Shown here piece by piece: positions 16,551-26,168 of a DNA stretch of 64,000 bases. Every line of letters starts with the position of its first letter. The first letter of the stretch is position 1. A program made the position numbers and the translations under genes. Location: assembly GCF_018342475.1 (NCBI RefSeq), contig NZ_JAEMUD010000002.1:248001-312000 (forward strand), in the 5' to 3' direction. This stretch comes from Parachlamydia sp. AcF125 (GTDB lineage Bacteria; Chlamydiota; Chlamydiia; Chlamydiales; Parachlamydiaceae). A model generated the notes under the pieces. It searched no databases and was not told the origin of the DNA. It saw nothing but the letters and a program-made list of their open reading frames with translations.

Positions 16551-18611
16551 ATGTTTGTGGATGGTTTTGTACAAAATAAAAGGTTACATTTTTCTGGATT
16601 GTCAGAGGATAACGGCATTCGAGCAGAAAGCAACGCCCTGATCCGTTGTGTGAAAAATATTCTAGCGCACTTGGGGATTGGAAAAGGAACGCTTACCTTA
16701 AGGAGTTTAAACAAAACTTGGCATCTCAACAAACAAAGTGCCCTTAATTGGATCTATAAGAATGGCGCAGCCGCAGATCGCAACACTTTAAGTGAGAAAA
16801 ACAACCAAAATATCGTCGAAAAAATTAATTATTTGTATCTGAAAAAAAATGCGGAAAAAAGCCTAGGTGAAGCATGCTGCGATGCAGAATCCTTAAAAAA
16901 TGCCAGCAAAGCGTATTTGGAGCTGGGATGGGCATATGAAACCGGAACGGGGATAAAGCAATCGTTTGAAGAAGCCTATAAGTGGTATAAAAAATCGATC
17001 GACATTGCAAACCAAATATTTACTGCTAACAAACCGATTTTTTATTATCTTGCGCGTTTAAAAGTGGGGAATTTATTAGATAAAGGGCTTGGAATAGCGT
17101 TTGATAAAACCTGGGCTTTCTCTCTTTATAAAGAAGCGTTTAGGGGGATTGAGCGTGAAGTTGGAAGTGAAGTCGGAAAAGGAAATCCTCAATTACTCGC
17201 TCTTCTTGCTGATATGTACGAAGAAGGAAAAGGGGCTCCAAAATTTCCCGAAAAAGCCACTGAGCTATATCAAGAAGCTGCTAAGCAAGGAGATGCTTAT
17301 TCTTTGGCTGCACTAGCGATGAAATACTTACAGGGGAGTGGAATTGGCCGCTCAGAAGATAAAGCCTTTGCACTTGCTTCTCAGTCTGCCAAGCAAGACC
17401 ACCCCTTTGGACAATATGCGTTGGGATTAGTTTATCACGAAAAAGGGAGAGCCAAAAAAGCGGAAGAATGGATTGCAAAAAGTGCCAATCAGGGCTTTGC
17501 TCTGGCCCAGCAAAAGCTTGCGCACATCTATGCAGCGCAGGGCCCAAGCTATGATACGCAAGTTGCGCAATTATATAAAAAAGCTGCCAGCCAAGGATTA
17601 GCCGAAAGCCAATATGAGTTAGCGAAGATGTATCAAGAAGGACTTAGAGGTTTTAAGCTTTCTAAGGAAGAGGCTGCCGCATGGTATGAGAAAGCAGCCC
17701 AACTTGAGCATGAAGAGGCGAGAATTGCTTTAGGAAGGATGCTTTGTCAAGGAGAAGGAGTTGAAAAATCGTTTGAAAAAGCTCTTTATTGGCTAAAAAA
17801 AGTGGAAGAAAACAATCCAAAAATAATTGAGAAAGATATTGTGCAGCTCATGAACGCTTGGGAGAAGCTGGCTAATGAAGGCGATCTGCAAGCTCAATTC
17901 GATTTAGGCTTGCATTATGAAAAAGAGGCCATCTTAAAATGGGATAAAGCTTCGTGGGAACGCTCTAAACTCGCGGCACACTTAAGAATCAAAGCAAGCG
18001 AGAATGATGAAACAGCGGGAGAGATAGACTGCGAAAAAGCGTTGCATTGGTATGGAAAAGCTGCTGAGCAAGGATCAGCTGAAGCCGACTATCTCATGGG
18101 GCGTTTGTTATCTATAAGAGACTACTATAGGATCCCAAAGGAAAACGAAGTGAGTAAATTTCTTGAATATTATAAAAAAGCCGCTAAGAAAGGGCATGCT
18201 AAAGCTCAATTAGAACTAGGGAAGTGTTATTTTGTTGGACTTACCCCTGAGGAAACATTGGAAGGCGCTGTCCATTTATTGAAACAAGCTGGAGGGAAAG
18301 AATTTTTAATTGAACAACAAAACTCTGATAAAGTTTTAGTGAATTGGAAAATAACGTTCTTATCAAAACTAGATCCTGCGATTGACTCCCATTCTTTAAC
18401 TTATGCCGATTTGTATGAATTAACACAAAATAAGAGAAAAGAAGCTGAGGAAAAATCTCTCGACCACACCCCTATAGATGATGCCGTTAAGACATTAGAA
18501 AAATCGCTGCAAAGCCGTTTGAATACTCCCTTAAATTGGGGACCTGAATTGTTAGAAAAAGCCGATGAGCGCGTAAATTTTGCCAACCAAAAGCTATTGG
18601 GCGATGCGTAA
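16551..18611 (+). CDS. Sel1-repeat protein, copy 1
   Basis: This 686-residue protein has no signal peptide. The first 90 residues form a conserved head shared with copy 2 (VQNKRLHFSG, ILAHLGIGKGTLTLRSLNKT). From about 120 to 600 there are roughly ten Sel1-like units of about 36 residues with the pattern A...LG..Y..G.G...d..kA..wy.kAA..G, for example YLQGSGIGRSEDKAFALASQ. The C-terminal 90 residues are a conserved cap. Sel1 solenoids are protein-binding scaffolds and are frequent among effectors of amoeba-infecting bacteria, but delivery into the host is only an inference. The GAGGAG ribosome site is strong. Confidence 0.88.
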   Translation: MFVDGFVQNKRLHFSGLSEDNGIRAESNALIRCVKNILAHLGIGKGTLTLRSLNKTWHLNKQSALNWIYKNGAAADRNTLSEKNNQNIVEKINYLYLKKNAEKSLGEACCDAESLKNASKAYLELGWAYETGTGIKQSFEEAYKWYKKSIDIANQIFTANKPIFYYLARLKVGNLLDKGLGIAFDKTWAFSLYKEAFRGIEREVGSEVGKGNPQLLALLADMYEEGKGAPKFPEKATELYQEAAKQGDAYSLAALAMKYLQGSGIGRSEDKAFALASQSAKQDHPFGQYALGLVYHEKGRAKKAEEWIAKSANQGFALAQQKLAHIYAAQGPSYDTQVAQLYKKAASQGLAESQYELAKMYQEGLRGFKLSKEEAAAWYEKAAQLEHEEARIALGRMLCQGEGVEKSFEKALYWLKKVEENNPKIIEKDIVQLMNAWEKLANEGDLQAQFDLGLHYEKEAILKWDKASWERSKLAAHLRIKASENDETAGEIDCEKALHWYGKAAEQGSAEADYLMGRLLSIRDYYRIPKENEVSKFLEYYKKAAKKGHAKAQLELGKCYFVGLTPEETLEGAVHLLKQAGGKEFLIEQQNSDKVLVNWKITFLSKLDPAIDSHSLTYADLYELTQNKRKEAEEKSLDHTPIDDAVKTLEKSLQSRLNTPLNWGPELLEKADERVNFANQKLLGDA

Positions 18612-18641
18612 GGTTTAGATTTTTAACAATCCTCTTTTTTT

Positions 18642-18661
18642 GAGCCATCTCAGGATGGCTC
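18642..18661 (+). terminator. Short strong hairpin after Sel1 copy 1
   Basis: GAGCCATC (18642-18649) and GATGGCTC (18654-18661) form a perfect 8-bp stem with a 4-base loop, 30 bases after the stop. A T7 run lies just before it rather than after it, so its terminator role is uncertain. Confidence 0.4.
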
Positions 18662-18751
18662 TGAGTAGGGAAAGCGGGACTTTAGTTGTGGGATTTCAAC
18701 CATAGAAATGATGGGTCAATACTCAAATGCTTTAGACGCAACGGCTGAAAT

Positions 18752-18986
18752 GGATAGAAGCTATAAGCGATTTCAATCAAGCCATCAAGCTAAGTCTCTC
18801 TTGTGCAAGCGCTTATATAGATAGGGCCATTGTTTATCTAGCCATGCAAGATTTCGACTTACCCACACACGATATTGAAAAGGCTATTGAAATGAAGCCC
18901 ATGAGCGCATTTGCTTACTGCGTACGTGAAAAGATCTATCTGGCAAAAGCCTAGACTGCCGCTAAAACTCGAGCAAGAAAAAGTAA
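18752..18986 (+). pseudogene. Truncated duplicate of the TPR gene
   Basis: This segment matches the last 230 bases of the TPR gene (16126-16357) with scattered substitutions, lacks the signal peptide and first half, has an in-frame TAG in place of the CAG codon after KA, and has lost a base near the end. It is the dead left part of the segmental duplication carrying Sel1 copy 2. Confidence 0.85.
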
Positions 18987-19000
18987 TTTATCTTAGATTT

Positions 19001-19035
19001 AGCCATAAGTAATCTCTTTGGGATTGCTTATGGCT
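19001..19035 (+). terminator. Duplicate hairpin, covarying with the one at 16372
   Basis: AGCCATAAGTAATC (19001-19014) pairs with GATTGCTTATGGCT (19022-19035) along 14 positions with one T-G pair. The inner part differs from the parent hairpin on both arms in a compensating way. A TTTTT run follows nine bases later. Confidence 0.6.
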
Positions 19036-19251
19036 TTAATTACCTTTTTATAAAAAACAAAATCAAACTACATCCAGCGTTTTTTTTACATCTGCTCACT
19101 TTTTTAATTTTATGAATATTAAGTAAGTAGATTGCTTTAAAAACTATTCTCAAAAGATCGAATAAAATATTCGTATATTTTTTAATTAAAGATAGTGGGA
19201 AATTATAAAAATAAGTTAAAATAGTTTTTACCATTATTTGCGAGGAATAAA

Positions 19252-21297
19252 ATGAATATTCATGTGACAGGTTTTGTACAAAATAAAAGGCTATATTTTT
19301 CTGAATTTTCAGAGGATAATGGCATTCAAGTAGAAAGCTCTCTCATCCGTTTTCTGAAAAATATCTTAGCGCACTTGGGGATTGGAAAAGGGACCCTTAC
19401 ACTAAGAAGTTTAGATAAAACGTGGTATCTCAACAAACAAAGCGCTGTCAATTGGATCTGTAAGAATGGGGAAACTACAGATGTCGCTCCTTTAAGTGAG
19501 AAAAATAACCAAAATATCGTAGAAAAAATTAATTATTTATATGTGAAAAAAAAGGCTGAAAAAGAGATAGCCGAAGCATGTTTGGATCTAGGATTATTAT
19601 ATGAGGCCGGAAAGGGGGTGCAGCAATCGTTTGAAAAAGCCTATGAGTGGTATAAAAAATCTGTTGAGATAGCAGATCAAAAGTTTGTTGTTAACAAAGA
19701 GATTTTCTATTACCTTGCGCATTTAAAAATGGCAAATTTATTAGATAAAGGGCTTGGGATACCGCTTAAGAAATATTCGGCTTTTCTTCACTATAAAGAA
19801 GCATTTGAGGGGATCGAGCGGGAAGCCGAAAGAAAAATCGGAGAAGAAAAACCTCAATTACTCGCTTTTCTTGCCGATCTGTACGAAGAAGGGAAAGGAA
19901 CTTCAAAATTTCCCGAAAAAGCCACGGAGCTATACCAAAAAGCTGCTAGTCGAGGAGATGCTTATTCTTTGGCGGCATTAGCGCTGAAATACTTACAGGG
20001 GAGTGGAATTGGTCGCTCAGAAGATAAAGCCTTTGCACTTGCTTCTCAGTCAGCTAAGCAAGGTCATCCCTTTGGACTGTATGTGTTGGGATTAGTTTAT
20101 TACAAAAAAGGGAGAGCCAAAAAAGCGGAAGAATGGATTGCAAAAAGTGCCGATCAGGGCTTTGCTTTGGCTCAGCAAAAGCTTGCGCAAATCTACGAAG
20201 CACGTGGCTCAAGCGACGATAGTCAAATTGCTCAATTATATAAAAAAGCCGCCAGCCAAGGATTACCTGAAAGCCAATATAAGCTGGCGCAGATGTATCA
20301 AGGAGGTCTTAGAGGTTTTAAGCTTTCTAAAGAAAAAGCTGCCATATGGTATGAGAAAGCTGCTCGCCTTGGTCATGAAGAGGCGGGAATTGCTTTAGGA
20401 AAGATGCTTTGCCAAGGGGAAGGGATTGAAAAATCGTTTAAAAAGGCTCTTTATTGGTTAGAAAAAGCAGGGGAAAAGAATCCTAAAAAAATGGAGAGAG
20501 ACATTGCTCAACTCATGAACGATTGGGAAAAGCTGGCTAATGAAGGCAATCTTCGGGCTCAACTTGATTTAGGCAAATTTTATGAAGAAAAGGCCCTAAA
20601 AAACTGGGAAGAAACTTTGAAATGCTCTAAAGAAACCGAAGAAGGAATGGAGCACAAAGTAAGCGAGCATTATAAAGAAGTAGGGAAACAATTTTGGGAA
20701 AAAGCCTTGAAAGGGTATGAAAAAGCTGCTGAACAAGGATCGGCTGAAGCCGACTATCGAGTTGGACGTTTATTCGCTATAAGAAGGGAGCGTAAAATTC
20801 TAGCGGAAAACGCTGAGGAAAAATCCATTGAATTTTATAAAAAAGCCGCTGAGAAAGGGCATGCTAAAGCTCAATCCGAGCTAGGAAAGTATTATTTTTA
20901 TGGGCTTAACCCCTCTGAAACCCTGGAAGGCGCTGTCCTTTTGTTGAAACAAGCTAGGGGGGAAGAATTTTTAATTCGGCAACAACGTTTAGATCAAGTC
21001 TTAGTTGATTGGAAAGCGAAGTTTTTATTAAAGATAGATCCTTCGATTGGCTCCCATTCTTTATCCTATGTCGGTTTGTATGGATTAATAGAAAATAAGA
21101 GAAAAGAATGGGAAGAAAAATCTCTCGACTACGCCCCTATAGATGGTGCCGTTAAAGAATTAGAAATGTTGCTACAATGCCGTTTGAATACTCCCTTAAA
21201 TTGGGGGCCTGAATTGTTAGAAAAAGCCGATGAGCGTGTAAACTTTGCCCATCAACAGCTATTTGGCGACGTGGAAGAGATCGGTTTAGATTTTTAG
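19252..21297 (+). CDS. Sel1-repeat protein, copy 2
   Basis: This 681-residue paralogue of the preceding Sel1 protein has the same conserved head (VQNKRLYFSE, ILAHLGIGKGTLTLRSLDKT), about ten Sel1 units and the same C-terminal cap, ending with the extra residues EEIGLDF. It lacks about 14 residues near position 100 that copy 1 has, and the segment around residues 450-490 has diverged. Both copies remain open, so both are probably used. A GAGGAATAAA ribosome site precedes the ATG. Function is probably scaffold-like; the partner is unknown. Confidence 0.88.
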   Translation: MNIHVTGFVQNKRLYFSEFSEDNGIQVESSLIRFLKNILAHLGIGKGTLTLRSLDKTWYLNKQSAVNWICKNGETTDVAPLSEKNNQNIVEKINYLYVKKKAEKEIAEACLDLGLLYEAGKGVQQSFEKAYEWYKKSVEIADQKFVVNKEIFYYLAHLKMANLLDKGLGIPLKKYSAFLHYKEAFEGIEREAERKIGEEKPQLLAFLADLYEEGKGTSKFPEKATELYQKAASRGDAYSLAALALKYLQGSGIGRSEDKAFALASQSAKQGHPFGLYVLGLVYYKKGRAKKAEEWIAKSADQGFALAQQKLAQIYEARGSSDDSQIAQLYKKAASQGLPESQYKLAQMYQGGLRGFKLSKEKAAIWYEKAARLGHEEAGIALGKMLCQGEGIEKSFKKALYWLEKAGEKNPKKMERDIAQLMNDWEKLANEGNLRAQLDLGKFYEEKALKNWEETLKCSKETEEGMEHKVSEHYKEVGKQFWEKALKGYEKAAEQGSAEADYRVGRLFAIRRERKILAENAEEKSIEFYKKAAEKGHAKAQSELGKYYFYGLNPSETLEGAVLLLKQARGEEFLIRQQRLDQVLVDWKAKFLLKIDPSIGSHSLSYVGLYGLIENKRKEWEEKSLDYAPIDGAVKELEMLLQCRLNTPLNWGPELLEKADERVNFAHQQLFGDVEEIGLDF

Positions 21298-21500
21298 TGA
21301 ATGTGTACATAGCTTTTTTATCTATCCTAGTAGGGGGTATCAAAAAGCAAGGTTTTGAAAAAGCTCTAATGCTCAAATGCCTGGCTTACAAGGCGATCCA
21401 GCTTTTTCGCCTCTCAATAGCTTCAAAGCTGCGTATTAAGGCTGGTGTAAAAATTCACCTTAGGTAACAATATTATTTTTTATTAAAAGGAGTATCGACC

Positions 21501-21956
21501 ATGAATTTTTTGCGAAATTTTTTTAGCCGGCTAAAAGATTGGGGTGAGCGTTTACAAGATGTTTTGTTGCTTGTGATAAGGCTTTTCTGGGGGTACAGTT
21601 TTTTTACCATCGGATATGGAAAGCTAGCCAGTATTGGCTCAGCTAGCGCATTTTTTGCCTCGTACGGCTTTCCATTTCCTACGTTTAGCGCGTACCTTGT
21701 AGGATCGGTTGAGTGTGTGGGCGGCTTGTTATTCCTACTAGGATTAGCCTCCCGCTTTTCTGCTTTTCTGCTAGGCATACTTATGATAGGGGCTTATCTT
21801 ACAGTGCATTTAGAAGCGGCACGTCAGATTTTCCAAAATCCCCAGTTTTTTCTCAGCCAGACTCCCTTTCTTTTTCTATTTGCCGCTTTACTTGTGTTTT
21901 GTTTTGGTCCAGGAAAATTTTCGCTGGATGCAATCTTTAAAAGAGGGGCACAATAG
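21501..21956 (+). CDS. DoxX-family membrane protein
   Basis: This 151-residue protein has four hydrophobic segments. The first contains LLVIRLFWGYSFFTIGYGKL, followed by PTFSAYLVGSVECVGGLLFL, the usual DoxX layout, with conserved Gly in the first and Glu in the second helix. DoxX proteins sit in the inner membrane; roles in redox balance have been reported for some, with no firm activity. AAAAGGAG lies ahead of the ATG. Its stop is only four bases from the convergent ribH stop. Confidence 0.85.
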   Translation: MNFLRNFFSRLKDWGERLQDVLLLVIRLFWGYSFFTIGYGKLASIGSASAFFASYGFPFPTFSAYLVGSVECVGGLLFLLGLASRFSAFLLGILMIGAYLTVHLEAARQIFQNPQFFLSQTPFLFLFAALLVFCFGPGKFSLDAIFKRGAQ

Positions 21957-21960
21957 CCTA

Positions 21961-22425
21961 CTAGACTTTTAATTGATGAATCAAGTCCACCATCTCCAGG
22001 GCCGCTAAAGCGGCTTCGGAGCCTTTATTTCCATGCTTAGTCCCTGCCCTTTCCATCGCTTGTTCAATAGAATCGGTAGTGAGAACCCCAAAGATTACTG
22101 GTTTGCCTGTTTTGAGGCTGATATGTCCCAAGTTTGAAGCAACTTGAGAGGCTATCAAGTCAAAATGCGCGGTAGCTCCCCGAATTAAAGCGCCTAAAGT
22201 GATTACAGCGTCGTAACGACCGCTTTCAGCCATTTTTTGAGCGATTAAAGGGATTTCATAAGATCCGGGTACCCAAGCTGTGTGAATATGGTTTGCCTCA
22301 ACCCCATGCCGAAGGAGAGTGTCAATGGCTCCTGAGAGTAAGCTTTTGGTGATCAATTCGTTAAAGTGCGCAACTACAATGCCTAAACGGATCCCTTTTC
22401 CATTAAATTTGCCAGCAATTTCCAT
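21961..22425 (-). CDS. ribH: 6,7-dimethyl-8-ribityllumazine synthase
   Basis: This 154-residue protein condenses 5-amino-6-ribitylaminouracil with dihydroxybutanone phosphate, the penultimate step of riboflavin synthesis. Family marks are visible: [13 protein letters not shown] near the start, the substrate loop [27 protein letters not shown] with the catalytic His, [15 protein letters not shown], and [20 protein letters not shown]. It is the last gene of the riboflavin operon, 11 bases after ribBA, with an AAGGAA ribosome site. Confidence 0.97.
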   Translation of the reverse strand: MEIAGKFNGKGIRLGIVVAHFNELITKSLLSGAIDTLLRHGVEANHIHTAWVPGSYEIPLIAQKMAESGRYDAVITLGALIRGATAHFDLIASQVASNLGHISLKTGKPVIFGVLTTDSIEQAMERAGTKHGNKGSEAALAALEMVDLIHQLKV

Positions 22426-22436
22426 GCAGTGTTTCC

Positions 22437-23648
22437 TTATTTTGCCTCGATCGTTAATAAATGCCCTAATTTTTCTTGCTTAGTTTGCAAATAGCGTAAA
22501 TTTTCAGCTGTTGCAAGAGGAATTAAAGGGACTCGCTCCACAATTTGCAAGTCATAACCAGCTAGCCCCCCATATTTGGCCGGATTATTGGACAGCAGGC
22601 GAATGGTGGTAAGGCCTAGGTCGGCCAGAATTTGAGCGCCCATCCCGTATTCCCGCGTATCAGCTGGAAATCCTAACTCGAGGTTTGCTTCTACCGTATC
22701 GCGACCTTGCTCTTGAAGGGTGTAAGCGCGTAATTTGTGGCCTAACCCGATTCCTCTTCCTTCGTGTCCGCGAAGATATACTAGCACTCCAGCGCCTTCC
22801 TGTGCAATTTTTTCCAAGGCTAAATTAAGCTGTTGCCCGCAGTCACAGCGCTTTGAGCCAAAAACGTCGCCTGTCAAGCATTCGGAATGCACGCGCACCA
22901 AAACGTTTTGCTTGTGAGCGACCTCTCCTTTAACAAGTGCCATGTGTTCGATCCCATCTAGGGCGGATTGATAAACATAGGCGGTAAATTCTCCAAAAGC
23001 TGTGGGAATTTTGGCTTGAGAGACGCAATGCACCAATTTTTCCCGTTTTCTGCGGTAACGAATGATCTCTTCCACAGAAATTAAAGGAATTCGATGCGTT
23101 TCGGCAAATTTGCGCAGGTCGGCTGCGCGGGCCATAGAGCCATCGTCGTTTACAATCTCTCCTATAACAGCTGCGGGATATAAATTGGCTAAGCGACACA
23201 AGTCCACCGCGGCTTCTGTATGTCCCGCTCGCTTTAAAACACCGCCTGGGCAATATTTAAGCGGAAAGATGTGCCCTGGGCGGCCAAGATCGTGGGGGCG
23301 GGTATGAGAGTCGATTAAGGCTTTTACAGTTGCGGTCCGATCATATGCCGATACTCCCGTGGTGGTGCCGTGTAAAGCATCGACCGAGACGGTAAAAGCT
23401 GTTTTGCGCGGACCTGTATTTTCGGTGACCATTTGGGGGAGTTGCAATTCTTCCAGCCGCTCTTCAAGCATGGGCATACATAAAATGCCTGTCGTATGTC
23501 TAACCATAAAAGCAATCGCTTCGACCGTGACTTTGTCGGCCGCAATCACTAAATCTCCCTCATTTTCTCTTTCGGCATCGTCAGAGATAATAATCATTTG
23601 GCCTGCGGAAAAAGCTTGAATGGCGCTTTCAATAGACGAAAGATTCAT
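22437..23648 (-). CDS. ribBA: Bifunctional DHBP synthase / GTP cyclohydrolase II
   Basis: This 403-residue protein joins two riboflavin entry enzymes. The N-terminal half (1-200) has RibB motifs ([42 protein letters not shown]) and makes 3,4-dihydroxy-2-butanone 4-phosphate from ribulose 5-phosphate. The C-terminal half has RibA motifs, with zinc ligands in [20 protein letters not shown] and the GTP site [18 protein letters not shown], and opens GTP. Its start overlaps the riboflavin synthase stop by four bases (ATGA), so they are translationally coupled. No ribD gene is in the window. Confidence 0.97.
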   Translation of the reverse strand: MNLSSIESAIQAFSAGQMIIISDDAERENEGDLVIAADKVTVEAIAFMVRHTTGILCMPMLEERLEELQLPQMVTENTGPRKTAFTVSVDALHGTTTGVSAYDRTATVKALIDSHTRPHDLGRPGHIFPLKYCPGGVLKRAGHTEAAVDLCRLANLYPAAVIGEIVNDDGSMARAADLRKFAETHRIPLISVEEIIRYRRKREKLVHCVSQAKIPTAFGEFTAYVYQSALDGIEHMALVKGEVAHKQNVLVRVHSECLTGDVFGSKRCDCGQQLNLALEKIAQEGAGVLVYLRGHEGRGIGLGHKLRAYTLQEQGRDTVEANLELGFPADTREYGMGAQILADLGLTTIRLLSNNPAKYGGLAGYDLQIVERVPLIPLATAENLRYLQTKQEKLGHLLTIEAK

Positions 23649-24280
23649 GATAAATTTTCCTTGTTTGAAACGTTTCGAAAAGGCTCAGAAAGCTTTTCCA
23701 CATATTTTGCTAGCAGGTCAACTTCGATATTGAGGAGCGCGCCTGCGGTTTTTTGCCCTAAAGTTGTCACAGCGCGTGTATGGGGGATCAGGGTAACAGA
23801 AAAAGTGCGTTCATCTACTAAACATACGGTTAAACTCACGCCGTCTAAAGTGATCGATCCTTTTTTTACCACGTAACGCAGCAGGCTAGGGGGAGGGGCA
23901 ATGATAAAATCATGCGACCCATCGGGTAAAATTTGAATGGTTTCAAGGATGCCTATCCCATCCACATGTCCTTGGACAAGGTGTCCTCCTAGCCGATCAT
24001 TTAATTTTAGAGCCCGCTCTAAATTAACTCGGTCTCCAGGTTTCAAATGTTGCAAATTGGTGCGCTGGAGAGTTTCGGCTACGGCATCTGCTGCCCACCA
24101 TTGTCTTAAGCCCTCATTTGCCATTTCGACGACAGTCAAGCAACATCCATTAACTGCAATTGAATCTCCAATTTTGGCGTCGCATAAGACGGTTTTAGAG
24201 TCAATTTCAAGGCGCATCCCTTTTTGATGGGCTATCGTTTTGCGAATGGTGCCCGTTTCTTCTACTATCCCTGTAAACAT
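23645..24280 (-). CDS. ribE: Riboflavin synthase, alpha subunit
   Basis: This 211-residue protein has two lumazine-binding barrel repeats. It opens with the canonical MFTGIVEETG. The first repeat has AKIGDSIAVNGCCLTVVEM and the second SITLDGVSLTVCLVDERTFS; LGGHLVQGHVDG links them. It dismutates two lumazines to riboflavin. It begins two bases after the stop of the TraB-like gene and overlaps ribBA, so it belongs to one minus-strand operon with the MoxR pair upstream. I see no FMN riboswitch directly ahead. Confidence 0.96.
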   Translation of the reverse strand: MFTGIVEETGTIRKTIAHQKGMRLEIDSKTVLCDAKIGDSIAVNGCCLTVVEMANEGLRQWWAADAVAETLQRTNLQHLKPGDRVNLERALKLNDRLGGHLVQGHVDGIGILETIQILPDGSHDFIIAPPPSLLRYVVKKGSITLDGVSLTVCLVDERTFSVTLIPHTRAVTTLGQKTAGALLNIEVDLLAKYVEKLSEPFRNVSNKENLS

Positions 24281-24282
24281 AC

Positions 24283-26142
24283 CTAAAAAATATATTCCCC
24301 TGCAATGTCCCTTTTATCCCTTCCACTCAGCACATGAAAAATGCGCAATTTATTTAAGGTGATGGGGGAGAGTTGTCCATATGGAACGTAAACAATTTTT
24401 TTCCCGTACCGATTGGCAAAACTTTTCATAAAGGATCGGGGCGGTTTATTAGCCACATAAGTGATGAGAGGTTTTACGGCGTAGTCGATGGCCGCCATTA
24501 AAAGAACCTCAGCTTTTGAGCGGCAGGCCGCATAATCGGGATCTGACCACACATCAAACATTCTTCTCGGAGGATAAGACATCATGAACCCCCCATATTC
24601 GCACCGGCTAATCCCGGGTCCTACCACATTGTCTGTCATGGGAGTCGCGTAAAAAGCCATATCCGATTCTTGCTCATGCTCCCCTAGCCAAGTAGTGCGC
24701 CACGGATAATTTTCGTTTTTGGTAGGATCTTCTCCTTGATCTTCATCAAAAATCACCACCACCGATCCCACACCTCCGGGCGGTTTGCCTTTAATTTTAA
24801 CAAACAGCTTTTTTTCGTGCCAATGCCGAATTGTCTCTTTGGCATCAATTCCTTCTTCCAAGCTTGTGCTAAAGGGGGCTGTGCGGGAAGTTTCATCTAA
24901 TAAAACTTGGGTTCCCTTCTTTTTTAAAAATTCTCCAAAGTTTTCAACGGCGATATCCTCAGGGGGATAGGAACAGATGCTAAAGGGGCTGGGAGGTTGA
25001 AATTTAAAGGTGGAGCGATCCTTGCGCCGCTTATTAAAGGAAATATTTTTTCGCCCAGGTAACTTCATATGGAAGCGGATGATTTTGCTTGGACCCCAAA
25101 TATCCTCAATTTTAAGTGAAAGTTCGGGCAAAGAGTCGATATTGCGTCGATGGAGGTATTCTGTGGCTAAAGCCCAAACCTCATAAGCATAGTTGTGGTC
25201 GACGCACCCTTTAGCCGCACTTAACAGCTGGAAGAGAGAAGGCATTAATTGATTTTTAATGAGGGCGTAGTTGCGCACAAATTTCATCAAGGTTTGCAAG
25301 TGATACGCATGGAAGGGGTGTCCAGTATTTAGCTGATATTGGATGGAAGCTTCTTTTAAGAGGCGGTAAATCAGTTTTTGTCTGTCAGGTGGAAAGGCTA
25401 GCAAAGGGGCTTCTGGCTTGAGGGGATTTTGAAGAGCTTCGCAAAATTCGGCGCGCAACTTTTCATATTCGCTTGTTATCCACCCACATTCGGCCATCAC
25501 TTCCCTTGCTGAATCTTCGGTCAAGGTGCAAAGCTGGATAGTGTCCCGTTGAGGGAGGTCAAAATGGGGAAAGTTCGAGCGGTCGATCCACTCAAGCACG
25601 GATTGAATATGGCTCATTCCTCCTACGAATAAAATTTTATCATAGGTAAAGCTCAGCTCTTTGAGCCGTTTGGCCATGTATAATTCCCGATTTTTATCCG
25701 CTTGAGAATGGTGAGCTGGATTTCGGCTTTTTTCATAGAGGCTGTAATATTGCTTAAGAGTAATGTGTTGAATGGCATAAGGATCAGGAATGGGCTCCTC
25801 TATTGCAGGATAATTTTCCACATCTAGATCGATACAAAAAGCGGGAATTTGGGCATCTTGCGCGCTGCGTAAAGCTTCAAAGGCGGCATCGCAGGGCTCT
25901 GCCATGTAATAAAGAGGAGACCCGCTCGATTCGTACGTTAAGATGACACTTAAATCAGGCAATCGAGAAGCGGCATGTAAAATGGGCAGCTGCATGCTTT
26001 CGGGAAGCTCTACTGCCACGCAATCGGGTTGGATTTGTTTGAAGGCTAAAAGAACTTGCGCTGCCATTTCCATATTGTAATGGATGATGGGAACGGCATA
26101 AACGGCTCCTTTCCGGATAAAAAAAGTTTCTTCAGCTTTCAT
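24283..26142 (-). CDS. TraB/DUF5682-like protein paired with MoxR ATPase
   Basis: This 619-residue soluble protein has an N-terminal segment, VYAVPIIHYNMEMAAQVLLA followed by IQPDCVAVELPES, that resembles the start of the TraB/PrgY/DUF5682 fold (a His near the first strand, then a PD.v.vElP strand). A second conserved-looking part lies in the middle (KILFVGGMSHIQSVLEWI). The C-terminal third, containing GVGSVVVIFDEDQGED and MTDNVVGPGISRCEYGGFMM, I do not recognise. It follows the MoxR-like gene by 26 bases with a strong AGAGGAG site. MoxR ATPases work with partner proteins, and DUF5682 proteins are found beside MoxR and VWA genes elsewhere; no VWA gene is seen here. Function unknown. Confidence 0.6.
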   Translation of the reverse strand: MKAEETFFIRKGAVYAVPIIHYNMEMAAQVLLAFKQIQPDCVAVELPESMQLPILHAASRLPDLSVILTYESSGSPLYYMAEPCDAAFEALRSAQDAQIPAFCIDLDVENYPAIEEPIPDPYAIQHITLKQYYSLYEKSRNPAHHSQADKNRELYMAKRLKELSFTYDKILFVGGMSHIQSVLEWIDRSNFPHFDLPQRDTIQLCTLTEDSAREVMAECGWITSEYEKLRAEFCEALQNPLKPEAPLLAFPPDRQKLIYRLLKEASIQYQLNTGHPFHAYHLQTLMKFVRNYALIKNQLMPSLFQLLSAAKGCVDHNYAYEVWALATEYLHRRNIDSLPELSLKIEDIWGPSKIIRFHMKLPGRKNISFNKRRKDRSTFKFQPPSPFSICSYPPEDIAVENFGEFLKKKGTQVLLDETSRTAPFSTSLEEGIDAKETIRHWHEKKLFVKIKGKPPGGVGSVVVIFDEDQGEDPTKNENYPWRTTWLGEHEQESDMAFYATPMTDNVVGPGISRCEYGGFMMSYPPRRMFDVWSDPDYAACRSKAEVLLMAAIDYAVKPLITYVANKPPRSFMKSFANRYGKKIVYVPYGQLSPITLNKLRIFHVLSGRDKRDIAGEYIF

Positions 26143-26168
26143 ACGGCTCCTCTAGCAAACCTTAGGTT

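Larger units (their letters stand above)
16126..21297 (+). repeat. Segmental duplication: TPR 3' end plus Sel1 gene, two copies
   Basis: Copy 1 runs from about 16126 in the TPR gene through the Sel1 gene ending at 18611. Copy 2 runs from about 18752 to 21297 in the same order and orientation. The intergenic hairpin and its flanks are also shared. Coding identity between the Sel1 paralogues is high at both ends and lower, with small gaps, in the middle. Confidence 0.85.
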
